Source: Bacteroides_E sp964528875
GTDB taxonomy: Bacteria; Bacteroidota; Bacteroidia; Bacteroidales; Bacteroidaceae
Direction of reading: 5' to 3'
NCBI GenBank assembly: GCA_964528875.1
Contig: CAZGUI010000038.1
Span: 1-22,931, forward strand
Length of the DNA stretch: 22,931 nt
Positions 1 to 6,561 of the stretch are shown one piece after another. Each line of letters begins with the position of its first letter. Within the stretch, counting starts at the first letter, position 1. The notes under the pieces are model-generated. The model worked only from the letters and a program-made list of their open reading frames with translations. It was not told the DNA's origin and searched no databases. The position numbers were made by a program, and so were the translations under genes.

Positions 1-1027
1 AAGCAGCTTTATCCGCCCGATCAATTATATTTTCATAATTTCGAACTTGTTCATCGCCACAGTAGGCAACTCCGATACTGACAGTAGTGAGATTTCCGTC
101 TATAGCTGTGCTCTGCACGGAAATCCGTAGGCCTTCTGCGATGGACAACAGCTCTTTATCGTCATATCCGTATGCCATTGCCACGAATTCCTCACCACCA
201 TAGCGGTAAAAGTGCAGTCTGAAATTTTGCGCGAATTTTGTTAGTACTTCGCCAAAATGATTCAGAAGTTTATCACCAGCGACATGACCGTAGTTATCGT
301 TAAAATCTTTGAAGTGATCGATATCAATCATCAGGATTCCTGATGGCTTTTCTGTACCTGTTGCTTCCAAATCTGCCAGTGTTTCAAACAATTTGCGGCG
401 GTTCAAAAGGCCTGTCAGCACATCAGTTTCTTTTTCAATGATTAGCTGGCGCCTAGCTTCAAAGCTTTCTAGACGAACCTGTATCATCATTTTCCCAAGA
501 TAGTACCCGAGAACGGCAGAACACAAGCAATTAATTGCATCATCAAGTGCATATTGGGGTTTTAGGTAAAACGCCATAACGGTTGACACCACCAACCAGA
601 AAACTAAAACCGACCTTATCCGACGAAGACTGTCGATAAAGCTGATTGGCATGAGGATGAACCCACCCAGCAAAATTGTCGCCCGCATATTGGGAGAATG
701 AATCACGCTAAGGTATATCCCAAATATAAACAGGACTGAAAAACTTATATGTAGCCCAGCAAGCGTATACTTTTTTATAGATGGAATTTTAAACAGAATG
801 AATAATATGAAAAAAGACGAAAATGTCAGCAGGTAAGCAGGTACTGCGCTGATCTTAGTGTTACTGAAAGGAACAGCTGCCAGTGGCAGTAACGTTAACG
901 CCCATCCTATGGGCAACAGTGTGGACAGCGTCTTTTTGTTGTACTCTTCGATTGCATGTTGATTGTCGACTGAAAACTGTTTATAAGTCCTATCCCTATC
1001 CCTAGATATATTTAACCATTTTTTCAT
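1..1027 (-). CDS. Membrane-bound GGDEF diguanylate cyclase (3' end outside window)
   Basis: Predicted to make the second messenger c-di-GMP from two GTP at the inner face of the membrane. The start ATG (1025-1027) follows a TGAGGTG ribosome binding site at about 8 nt. About six hydrophobic segments span residues 33-180 (the first near LSTLLPIGWALTLLPLAAV) and form a membrane sensor region that I cannot assign to a named MASE family. The GGDEF domain begins near residue 200 with a DVLTGLLNRR signature, then the metal-binding IDIDHFKDFND segment, NYGHVAGD, and the active-site motif GGEEF at residues 277-281. The inhibitory I-site RxxD expected five residues before GGEEF is absent (N-F-R-L there), so product inhibition through it is unlikely. 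The frame is open at base 1, so the C-terminal end of the GGDEF domain, and anything beyond it, lies outside. It sits downstream of the decayed island in the same direction, with its own 250-bp leader. Confidence 0.93.
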   Translation of the reverse strand, partial: MKKWLNISRDRDRTYKQFSVDNQHAIEEYNKKTLSTLLPIGWALTLLPLAAVPFSNTKISAVPAYLLTFSSFFILFILFKIPSIKKYTLAGLHISFSVLFIFGIYLSVIHSPNMRATILLGGFILMPISFIDSLRRIRSVLVFWLVVSTVMAFYLKPQYALDDAINCLCSAVLGYYLGKMMIQVRLESFEARRQLIIEKETDVLTGLLNRRKLFETLADLEATGTEKPSGILMIDIDHFKDFNDNYGHVAGDKLLNHFGEVLTKFAQNFRLHFYRYGGEEFVAMAYGYDDKELLSIAEGLRISVQSTAIDGNLTTVSIGVAYCGDEQVRNYENIIDRADKAA

Positions 1028-1275
1028 ACTATACACCTCAATCAGTTATTTGCATACATACTTATCCATCGTAAGTTCTTTAATTTATGCCTTCTTTTAA
1101 CACTGTTTTAAAACTTGCATTTAACCTATTCAAAAAAACCTTAAACTCGCCTATTTTGTTCGCTTGGCAAATCCAAAAATATAGGTCTTAATCCCTCGCT
1201 AAATATAAAGAACTTATAACATCCAACTTGACTACACAACCTCAAAGATTTCCCAAAAACACCCACCTTAACCAC
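1028..1275. other. Gene-free AT-rich spacer upstream of the cyclase
   Basis: No ORF with a ribosome binding site and no RNA gene was recognised. The minus strand should hold the cyclase promoter, but no -35/-10 pair close to consensus stands out. Several weak A/T-rich candidates exist and none is compelling. Confidence 0.5.
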
Positions 1276-1485
1276 TTAACTAGCAAAACCCGCTCCTATG
1301 GACTTATCTTTTTGAACTAAAAAATCATGATTTCCACGCGGTGTGGGGTTCGTACCCATATGTCTTGAAATCCTTAATATGTCAGTGTCTTGAATAAGCT
1401 GATTTATTCTTTTTATTATCTTTTTATCTTCTCCTTGCCAGTATATATAATCTTTCCATGCTATCTCCGTAAAGTTTACTTTCAT
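1276..1485 (-). pseudogene. YoeB/Txe-type toxin remnant, N-terminal part only
   Basis: Residues 1-34 match the start of YoeB/Txe mRNA interferases (type II toxin; ribosome-dependent RNase): the pattern F-x-E-x-A-W-x-D-Y-x-Y-W-Q, then D-K-K-I-I-K-R-I-N-x-L-I-x-D-T. Homology stops at about base 1383. The expected continuation (P-F-x-G-x-G-K-P-E-x-L, W-S-R-R-I, and the C-terminal R-Y-H-Y with the catalytic His) is replaced by 35 unrelated residues. The catalytic Glu, Arg and His of the family are therefore lost and the product cannot be an active toxin. The ATG overlaps the stop of the antitoxin remnant (ATGA), the usual coupling of such modules. A deletion or rearrangement joined the 5' half of the gene to foreign sequence. 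Confidence 0.75.
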
Positions 1486-1613
1486 TGTTCCATTTCCTTC
1501 AACTCTGCAAAAGATTTAGAAACAAATTTACCTTCATTAGCCTCCTTAACGGATTCCTTAAGCATTTTCATATTTGATTCACTAAAAAATGGGTCCACCT
1601 GGATGGACTCGTC
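1482..1613 (-). pseudogene. RelB/DinJ-type antitoxin remnant, C-terminal part only
   Basis: An in-frame stretch of 43 codons closed upstream by TAG at 1614-1616. From about base 1598 it reads V-D-P-F-F-S-E-S-N-M, followed by a charged helix ending E-L-K-E-M-E-Q. D-P-F-Y/F-S-E-x-N-M is typical of the C-terminal, toxin-binding segment of RelB/DinJ-family antitoxins that pair with YoeB/Txe or RelE toxins. The ribbon-helix-helix DNA-binding N-terminus is missing. Homology begins exactly where the inverted-repeat-bounded segment 1593-1718 starts. The stop overlaps the toxin ATG by ATGA. A 29-codon peptide could still start at an internal ATG, but no ribosome binding site supports it. Confidence 0.65.
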
Positions 1614-1718
1614 CTAACGTCGTATCACTTATCAATTTTGATAAGTTTACAGGTACACTCCACGTGCCTTGTTGCTGTGATTCTGATGACCGTCGAATCT
1701 GGTACCCCCTTGGTGGAC
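1593..1718. repeat. 126-bp segment bounded by 7-bp inverted repeats (possible MITE or IS-end remnant)
   Basis: GTCCACC at 1593-1599 and its exact complement GGTGGAC at 1712-1718 bound a stretch that codes for nothing obvious and has a base composition unlike its AT-rich surroundings. It contains a perfect hairpin of two 8-base arms, CTTATCAA and TTGATAAG, at 1628-1645. The left edge coincides with the truncation point of the antitoxin gene. No target-site duplication is evident. It could be a small non-autonomous element, the end of an insertion sequence, or chance. Confidence 0.35.
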
Positions 1719-1757
1719 AGGTATATTTTTAATAATTACCCTTCAATTCATAAACTA

Positions 1758-2186
1758 TTAGATAGTTTTCATTTCAACATTAATTCCATACTGATTAAAT
1801 ATCCCAATTAATATATCAGCATCGCTTTTAGAGCCATTGGAAACATGATTAGTTATACCATCCTCCAATATATATTCATAACTTATATAGCGAAAACCAC
1901 CTTTTGGACCAACATACTTTATTACATTTCTTGCACTTTTCAAATCATCAACTTCCTTTTTGCGAATCAAAGCAACTTCTTTGAGATATTCGTCATCAAT
2001 AATCTCAAGAGATTCCCATAACACATCAAGTGTTGCAATCCCCGGAAAGCAGACTCCAATAAATCTGTCTGAACCGCGACTCCATGTACCATATTGACCA
2101 ATCGTGTATCCCTCAATTCCAGGTAGCAAACCTTTCCCATATCTAGATAAGTCTGAATTAAGCTTAACTTTTATCTGTCTATCCAT
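1758..2186 (-). CDS. Hypothetical protein, 142 aa, possible SH3-like N-terminus
   Basis: I do not recognise this family. The ATG at 2184-2186 is chosen because a GAGGGGG ribosome binding site (2194-2200) lies 7 nt upstream. The ATG at 2190-2192 is only 1 nt from that site, and the longer frame opening with TTG overlaps it. The product starts M-D-R-Q-I-K-V-K-L. The first 60 residues alternate short beta-type stretches with G/Y turns (K-V-K-L-N-S-D-L, Y-G-K-G-L, G-V-C-F-P-G, L-D-V-L-W-E-S-L-E-I-I), which suggests an SH3-like barrel. A charged helix around residues 65-90 follows, then a mixed alpha/beta tail ending D-A-D-I-L-I-G-I-F-N-Q-Y-G-I-N-V-E-M. There is no signal peptide, membrane segment or known catalytic motif. 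The frame appears intact while its neighbours are broken, so it may be cargo of the decayed element, for example an immunity or accessory protein. That role is inference only. Confidence 0.7.
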   Translation of the reverse strand: MDRQIKVKLNSDLSRYGKGLLPGIEGYTIGQYGTWSRGSDRFIGVCFPGIATLDVLWESLEIIDDEYLKEVALIRKKEVDDLKSARNVIKYVGPKGGFRYISYEYILEDGITNHVSNGSKSDADILIGIFNQYGINVEMKTI

Positions 2187-2339
2187 CTTCATTCCCCCTC
2201 GCAAATATATTTATCTCTATAGTTTTTTTATATTTTAATTTTAAAGTTTTTGTATTCATGTTATGTGCAATATTTCATACCTAACAAGTCTATTTTCTAT
2301 TTAAATTCATATATAACTCAGAAACAAACTGTTACATTT

Positions 2340-2687
2340 TTAGGAACTTTCATGTTTCTTTAGAACACTAACTAACTTCGATAAATATCCCTGATATGTG
2401 TATCCATCTTTTGTTCTAAAATACTTGATTGCCGACATAATAGACGGAATATCCGAATCATCGATAATCAAAGGCAAGATGGATTCTTTTTTTATCTTTG
2501 CAAATCGCATGTAAAATGAAGTCCATTCATCTAAGCAAAACACTGATTTTAAAAATTCTTGTGAAATTATAAGAATAAGTATTTGTAATTCTTCCAAACC
2601 TTCATTAATTTTATTAATTATATTTTCTCCCAAATCTATAGACCAATCGTCTAAAAAAACTTCATATCCTTCACTGGCAACATAGTT
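2340..2687 (-). pseudogene. TIR-domain protein remnant (N-terminus missing)
   Basis: The frame open from 2687 reads V-A-S-E-G-Y-E-V-F-L-D-D-W-S-I-D-L-G-E-N-I, then L-I-L-I-I-S-Q-E-F-L-K-S-V-F-C-L-D-E-W and L-P-L-I-I-D-D-S-D-I-P. These are the middle and end of a TIR domain: the strand leading into the D-x-W/G-E-x-I region, the I-I-S-x-x-F-L-x-S-x-x-C-x-x-E-W block and the following strand. TIR proteins in bacteria are mostly NAD-degrading or signal-making effectors of anti-phage defence. The first strand and helix (F-I-S-H-x-x-x-D) are absent. In-frame stops TAG/TAA lie just upstream, and the only in-frame start is a TTG inside the domain without a ribosome binding site. The E of C-x-D-E-W could be the catalytic Glu, but without the N-terminus the fold cannot form. 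The C-terminal end looks natural. It is probably a dead gene from a defence locus. Confidence 0.72.
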
Positions 2688-2832
2688 CTATTATGTTATC
2701 TCTTTTGATTATTGTCCATCCTTCTTCACTATATGACTCTTTACAATGTTCAATATATTTTTCTATAGAATATATAACTTCTTGTTTAGTTAACAAATGA
2801 TTCTCTTTGAATACTTTTAAATACTTTTTCAT
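2671..2832 (-). CDS. Small ORF, 53 aa, truncated head of an unknown protein
   Basis: Starts ATG 2830-2832 (M-K-K-Y-L-K-V-F), 9 bases after the stop of the Bro-N/DinD-like gene, with a GTAGGATG sequence upstream that can serve as ribosome binding site. The 53 codons look coding: an amphipathic, Lys/Glu-rich helix pattern, T-K-Q-E-V-I-Y-S-I-E-K-Y, then W-T-I-I-K-R-D-N-I-I-E-L. The last residues C-C-Q and TGA run into the TIR remnant in another frame, with a 17-base overlap. The simplest reading is that it is the 5' part of a gene whose remainder was lost in the deletion that also removed the TIR N-terminus. Whether it belonged to the TIR protein itself or to a partner gene cannot be told. I do not recognise the family. 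Confidence 0.45.
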   Translation of the reverse strand: MKKYLKVFKENHLLTKQEVIYSIEKYIEHCKESYSEEGWTIIKRDNIIELCCQ

Positions 2833-2841
2833 GTATACATC

Positions 2842-3699
2842 CTACTTTTCATTATCTTTATCCTCTGTAATAACACCTTCTATAACTTTAGTAAAATCAA
2901 CAGCACCTTTTTGTGTAAGAACAGGCTTACCCGTAGTACTTTCTATTTCTTTCCGAGCATTTCCTGCAATACTTCCACCTTTTATTGCTACTTCTTTATT
3001 TTCATCAAAATTTTTAGGTTCAATAGTCTTTGATAACTCTGTAGTAGTTGCCTCAGCCAGCATATTCAGTACAAGCTCAAGTGTAGACATATTATCTCTT
3101 AAATTTCCCTTAGTTAACCCTTTAAGATTTTTATATTGCCTGGTATTTAATCCTGCCCAAGCTTTTGTAATTTCATCAGTAAGTATTGCATATTCAATAC
3201 CCTGTTTTACACCTCTATTATCCCATTCATCGGTTAATTCTTTACGTACTTGGATGGCTTGTAATCTTTGATTTATCCATTCACGGGAATAACCTTTTTT
3301 AAGATATGTCTCCAATGCTCTGTCAATAGTAAGTTCTGGATCAATAGTTTCATCAATTCTTTCTCTTCCTATCATCGCAAGCCACATTTTAAAAGGTTCT
3401 GCTTTTGGAGACGGAATCGATTGTATAATCCGTAAAAGCTCTTCTGTATTTGCAACATCTGTCATTCTTTTTTTACCATCTGCTGCTGTCATTTTTAACT
3501 GTACGATTTTATCGTACAGTTCATTTCCTTCATTTTTTAACTTGATTTTCAAATCGCTCCAATATCTTCTTGGCTCTGTGCTGTCTGTCAATATCACAAT
3601 AACATCTACTATAGAAAAATACCATGTTTCTTTTTCTTCATCCCATGCAGTACGGATTTTCTTGTTTTCAAATAACTGAATTTTATTTTCTTTATCCAT
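2842..3699 (-). CDS. Bro-N domain / DinD-like protein (phage antirepressor-type)
   Basis: 285 aa from ATG 3697-3699, preceded by a strong GGAGGAG site at 7 nt; the longer frame from a TTG would bury that site. Residues about 5-115 resemble the Bro-N domain (N-I-Q-L-F-E-like start, W-Y-F-S-I-V-D-V-I, P-R-R-Y-W-S-D-L-K, K-M-T-A-A-D-G-K). This putative DNA-binding module is found in phage antirepressors and baculovirus BRO proteins. Residues about 145-270 resemble the C-terminal part of E. coli DinD, a RecA-interacting, DNA-damage-inducible protein (G-L-x-x-R-Q-x-x-x-L-K-G-L, then M-S-T-L-E-L, a central Thr/Glu helix, and A-R-K-E-I). The frame is complete, with no stop or shift, in contrast to both neighbours. 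A possible extended -10 promoter lies 50 bp upstream. The likely role is transcriptional control or DNA-damage response within a prophage or integrative element. The domain call is firm; the role is not. Confidence 0.85.
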   Translation of the reverse strand: MDKENKIQLFENKKIRTAWDEEKETWYFSIVDVIVILTDSTEPRRYWSDLKIKLKNEGNELYDKIVQLKMTAADGKKRMTDVANTEELLRIIQSIPSPKAEPFKMWLAMIGRERIDETIDPELTIDRALETYLKKGYSREWINQRLQAIQVRKELTDEWDNRGVKQGIEYAILTDEITKAWAGLNTRQYKNLKGLTKGNLRDNMSTLELVLNMLAEATTTELSKTIEPKNFDENKEVAIKGGSIAGNARKEIESTTGKPVLTQKGAVDFTKVIEGVITEDKDNEK

Positions 3700-3748
3700 A
3701 GCAGTTCTCCTCCACAATATTTATATTCAACGCCTTATTTTTACAATC

Positions 3749-3757
3749 ATTGTACCA
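3749..3757 (-). promoter_or_regulatory. Possible extended -10 promoter for the Bro-N/DinD-like gene
   Basis: On the minus strand TGGTACAAT fits an extended -10 (TGn plus a 5/6 match to TATAAT), about 50 bases before the ATG at 3699 and just after the AIPR remnant ends. No good -35 is seen, which is tolerable for extended -10 promoters. Confidence 0.35.
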
Positions 3758-3759
3758 TA

Positions 3760-4248
3760 TTAAAACAAATTGAATAGACCACCATTATCGTCTTTTAGCA
3801 GTTCTATAACATCTTTGCATGCCACCAAGCCAAAATATGCCCGTGAAATGCCTGCCATTTTAACAAAGTGCTCCCTTTCCGTGTTAACACAATTTATTAG
3901 GTTATTGTCTTCATTCCAACTTCCACAGCATGCAAAGTATGTTTCAAGAAAAGGCTTAGAGCCTTGATTAATAGTTTGCGAAAAAATATAATCCTTAATT
4001 GAGATAAGAATTTCTATTTTTTCATTTGTCCCAGGTCTAATATCCTTAGGTTCAAAGAAATGCTTAATGCCTCTGAAAAATGTAGATATTTCTCCACCAT
4101 TAAATCTATCCCCTCTTTTTGCCTGTATGAATACAATCGTAGCTTCTACATTACTATTTTTTTCATAATATTCCTGTACTTCTTCCAACGTTATAACTAG
4201 GTGACCATTAAGCAATATTGCAATTCCATCAAGTCCTATTTCACCCTT
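3760..4248 (-). pseudogene. AIPR-type abortive-infection protein remnant
   Basis: About 160 residues match the N-terminal half of AIPR (abortive phage infection) proteins: G-L-D-G-I-A-I-L-L-N-G near the start, then a helix with E-E-V-Q-E-Y, the strand I-V-F-I-Q-A-K-R-G-D-R-F-N-G-G-E-I, and a later segment ending F-G-L-V-A-C-K-D-V-I-E-L-L. The D-G...I-Q-A-K spacing resembles a restriction-nuclease-like D...(E/Q)xK site, as I would expect for this part of AIPR proteins. The gene is broken at both ends. There is no start: homology begins at about base 4245 inside the end of the recombinase fragment, in another frame. The product ends at L-F-N-L-F-stop, where the family usually continues for several hundred residues. 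It is a non-functional relic of a defence gene. The AIPR assignment is made from memory of the family pattern. Confidence 0.6.
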
Positions 4249-4258
4249 CAAATTTGCG

Positions 4259-4735
4259 TTATAATCCCCACTGAATATCCTCGCTTTTATTTCTGCTTTC
4301 ATCCTGTGCCAGCATACCCCTTAATGTAATCTCATATTCATTATTTACATTGATTGAATCTAAGTTTTCATTTTCAAAATGCATATTAATCCCTTCCTCT
4401 CTTAAAAAACGTATTATTTTTAGAACTTCTAAAGTATCTCTTGATACTCTGCTGATTGATTTTGTAATAATATAATCTATTTTACCTTTTTCAGCTTTCT
4501 TGAGCATTTTATCCAAGTCAGTTCTTCCTTTTCGACGCAGTCCGCTTTCAATATCATAAAACACACCGGCAAATTTCCAATCTTTATTATTTTTTATCAT
4601 TCTTGTGTAAACTTCTATCTGAGTATCCAGACTATGTAATTGAGCAGGTCCGAATGTACTGACACGACAATAAGCAGCAACCCTAATCTTTTTATTTTCT
4701 TTAGGCGCAGAGGGTATAATCCTTACATTTTTCAT
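4259..4735 (-). pseudogene. Serine recombinase, N-terminal catalytic part only
   Basis: 158 codons of a large serine recombinase (site-specific DNA integrase/resolvase). The resolvase-type domain is nearly complete: R-V-A-A-Y-C-R-V-S-T with the nucleophile Ser26 and Arg24, S-L-D-T-Q, Y-D-I-E-S-G-L-R-R-K-G-R-T-D-L-D, I-I-T-K-S-I-S-R-V-S-R-D-T, and the start of the long E helix (L-R-G-M-L-A-Q-D-E-S). The frame stops at TAA (4259-4261). The next codons, R-K-F-E-G, look like the normal continuation of W-G-L-K-R-x-F-x-x-G, so the stop may be a Lys-to-stop change just before a deletion joins the gene to the AIPR relic. The recombinase and zinc-ribbon DNA-binding domains (some 350 residues) are missing. 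The ATG has only a weak GAAG site 7-8 nt upstream. It was probably the integrase of the element that brought the island. Confidence 0.85.
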
Positions 4736-4781
4736 TGTTCTTCACATCTATATAAAATGAGACACCCATTAATATTCTACC

Positions 4782-4815
4782 AAAAAGAAAAGACGTGAGA
4801 GAATTCACTCACGTC
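4782..4815 (-). terminator. Rho-independent terminator of rlmD
   Basis: On the minus strand an 8-bp stem, GACGTGAG pairing with CTCACGTC (arms 4808-4815 and 4792-4799), with an 8-base loop, is followed by TTTTCTTTTT. It lies 42 bases after the rlmD stop and insulates rlmD from the recombinase remnant. Confidence 0.85.
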
Positions 4816-4856
4816 AAAACATATTTCTTGCTATAATCCCGTTAAGCCTTGCAATG

Positions 4857-6233
4857 TCAGCGTTCAACACGTTGCAACAGGATTATGGCTTCCACATGCA
4901 CCGTTTGTGCAAATAAATCTACCGGTTGGACTTCTTTCACACCATAGCCTTCACTTACAAGGTATTTCAAATCTCTTGCCAAAGTAGATGGGTTACACGA
5001 GACATAGATTATCTTCTTAGGTGCCATTTTTGCTATTACTTCTAATAATCTTATATCGCATCCTTTTCTCGGCGGATCAACGATAATGACATCCGCTTTG
5101 ACACCTCGTTCATAAAGCTTTGGTATCTCTATTTCCGCTTCTCCAAGGATAAATTCCGCATTATCCGCTCCGTTTAGCCTTGCATTTTCTTTCGCATCTA
5201 CAACAGCTTCTTCAACTACCTCCACACCGTATATCTTTTTTGCTTTATTACTTATAAACAATGATATAGTACCTATACCGCAGTATGCATCAATAACTAT
5301 TTCTTTACCCGTCAGCCCCGCATATTCCATTACCTTATCGTATAAAACCTTAGTCTGTATAGGATTCACTTGAAAAAAAGATAAGAGTGATATTCTAAAT
5401 TTCACATCTCCTATATAATCATAAATAAATCCATCACCATAAATTATCTTATTCTTTAAACCGTATATCACATTGGTTTTCTTCTTATTTATATTCAAGA
5501 CTATTGTCTTTAAGCCGCATATACCTTGCTTCAAAACCTCTATCAGTTCTTCTGCATAAGGAAATCCATTGCCATTTATCACAATCCCTACCATTATTTC
5601 TTCGGTTTTAAAGCCCTTCCTCAATATAATATGTCTTATTAGTCCTATGCCTGTATTTTCATCGTATATACTTATTTTATAACCCTTAATAAATTGCTTC
5701 ATAATATTTATCGCTGTTTGAAATGTTTTATCCTGTATCAAACAATTATCAATATTTATTATTTCATGGCTTCTCCTGGCATAAAATCCAATCTGTATCT
5801 CCTTCCTGTCTATACCTACAGGTAATTGGCTTTTATTTCTGTAATGCCAAGGATATTTCATAGCTAAAGTATCATGAATTATCACGTCTTTTAGCCCGCC
5901 GATTCTTTCAAGTGCATCCTTTACAACCTGTTTTTTAAAATTTAGTTGTCCTTCATAATTCATATGTTGTAATTGACAGCCACCGCATCTCCTGATTATA
6001 TTGCACAATGGGTCCCTTCGATTTGGTGAACCGGTGATTACTTCCAATAGTTTTCCATAAGAATAGTTCTTAAGGACTTTTACAACTTTGACTTTTACCT
6101 CTTCACCGGCTATGGCTCCTGCTACAAACACTGCAAAGTCATCAATTTTACCCACACCCATTCCTTCATGAGTTTGACCGGTTATCTCTATGATATAATC
6201 CTGATTTTTCATGATACCATTATTTTTACTCAT
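4857..6233 (-). CDS. rlmD: 23S rRNA (uracil-C5)-methyltransferase, RlmD/RlmCD family
   Basis: SAM-dependent enzyme that makes 5-methyluridine in 23S rRNA. In Firmicutes the single enzyme often modifies both U747 and U1939 (RlmCD). Residues about 10-67 are a TRAM RNA-binding domain (G-Q-T-H-E-G-M-G-V-G). The iron-sulfur cysteines are C77, C83, C86 (C-x5-C-G-G-C) and C164. The methyltransferase core shows the SAM-binding motif D-A-Y-C-G-I-G-T at 315-322, V-D-P-P-R-K-G-C at 385-392, the catalytic nucleophile C413 in Y-V-S-C-N-P-S-T-L-A-R-D-L, and H-V-E with the likely general base near 448. Length 458 is normal for the family and nothing is missing. GGTGGGG lies 10 nt before the ATG. The gene is divergent from the LuxR-type gene and ends in an intrinsic terminator. 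It is housekeeping and marks the stable border of the decayed island. Confidence 0.95.
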   Translation of the reverse strand: MSKNNGIMKNQDYIIEITGQTHEGMGVGKIDDFAVFVAGAIAGEEVKVKVVKVLKNYSYGKLLEVITGSPNRRDPLCNIIRRCGGCQLQHMNYEGQLNFKKQVVKDALERIGGLKDVIIHDTLAMKYPWHYRNKSQLPVGIDRKEIQIGFYARRSHEIINIDNCLIQDKTFQTAINIMKQFIKGYKISIYDENTGIGLIRHIILRKGFKTEEIMVGIVINGNGFPYAEELIEVLKQGICGLKTIVLNINKKKTNVIYGLKNKIIYGDGFIYDYIGDVKFRISLLSFFQVNPIQTKVLYDKVMEYAGLTGKEIVIDAYCGIGTISLFISNKAKKIYGVEVVEEAVVDAKENARLNGADNAEFILGEAEIEIPKLYERGVKADVIIVDPPRKGCDIRLLEVIAKMAPKKIIYVSCNPSTLARDLKYLVSEGYGVKEVQPVDLFAQTVHVEAIILLQRVER

Positions 6234-6266
6234 TGTTATCTTTCCCCACCTTAAGCTACCAGATAT

Positions 6267-6294
6267 ATAATATCCAAATTAAAATCTTCACCAA
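6267..6294 (-). promoter_or_regulatory. Possible rlmD promoter
   Basis: On the minus strand TTGGTG and TATTAT are separated by 16 bases, ending about 35 bases before the rlmD ATG. The -35 match is poor (3/6) and the -10 good (5/6). In sequence this AT-rich, such boxes can arise by chance. Confidence 0.3.
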
Positions 6295-6482
6295 TGCATC
6301 GTTTAAAAAATGTAGTATAACAAACATCACAAAGCATGATATATTATTAAACTATCAGTACATAATTATATAGCATTGCATAAATTATTTCATTTATCTT
6401 ATAAAATATTTTAAAAAAACGAGGATGGCACCTAATTGTAATATGTATCCAATATGTGACGGGTTTATAATAAAATTTACAG

Positions 6483-6511
6483 TTGTATTTTTCTAAAACT
6501 TGTCATATAGT
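6483..6511 (+). promoter_or_regulatory. Possible promoter of the LuxR-family regulator gene
   Basis: TTGTAT, a 17-base spacer and TATAGT (5/6 to the -10 consensus), ending about 50 bases before the ATG at 6562. The -35 is weak (3/6), which would suit an activated promoter. An alternative -10, TATAAT, lies at 6466-6471 without a good -35. Confidence 0.35.
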
Positions 6512-6561
6512 ACCTATAAAGGCACCATTCTCCTTAATCATTAATTAAAATAGGTGGTAAT

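Larger units (their letters stand above)
6234..6561. other. Divergent intergenic region, AT-rich, between rlmD and the regulator gene
   Basis: 328 bases with no ORF or structured RNA that I can support. It should hold both divergent promoters. A candidate for each is listed separately. The motif GGCACC occurs twice (about 6427 and 6522), which is too short to call an operator. Confidence 0.6.

Noticed and set aside
1325..1365. A GGGGTTCGTACCC stretch resembling the T-arm of a tRNA (possible attachment site)
   Set aside because: The stem is only about 4 bp, the loop does not fit TTCRANY in register, and no acceptor, D or anticodon arms are found on either strand.
1685..1710. CTGATGA followed by GAA on the plus strand, recalling a hammerhead ribozyme core
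   Set aside because: There is no stem II between the two motifs and no flanking stem I or III, so the core cannot form.
2807..3271. A long plus-strand ORF of 154 codons opposite the Bro-N/DinD-like gene
   Set aside because: It is the antisense shadow of a gene with clear homology and has no ribosome binding site. The other plus-strand ORFs opposite the giant genes are rejected for the same reason.
4249..4302. An ATG-started reading of the AIPR frame beginning M-K-A-E-I-K-A-R-I-F-S-G
   Set aside because: Those first 20 residues are an out-of-frame reading of the recombinase gene. AIPR-like sequence starts only near 4245 and no ribosome binding site precedes the ATG.
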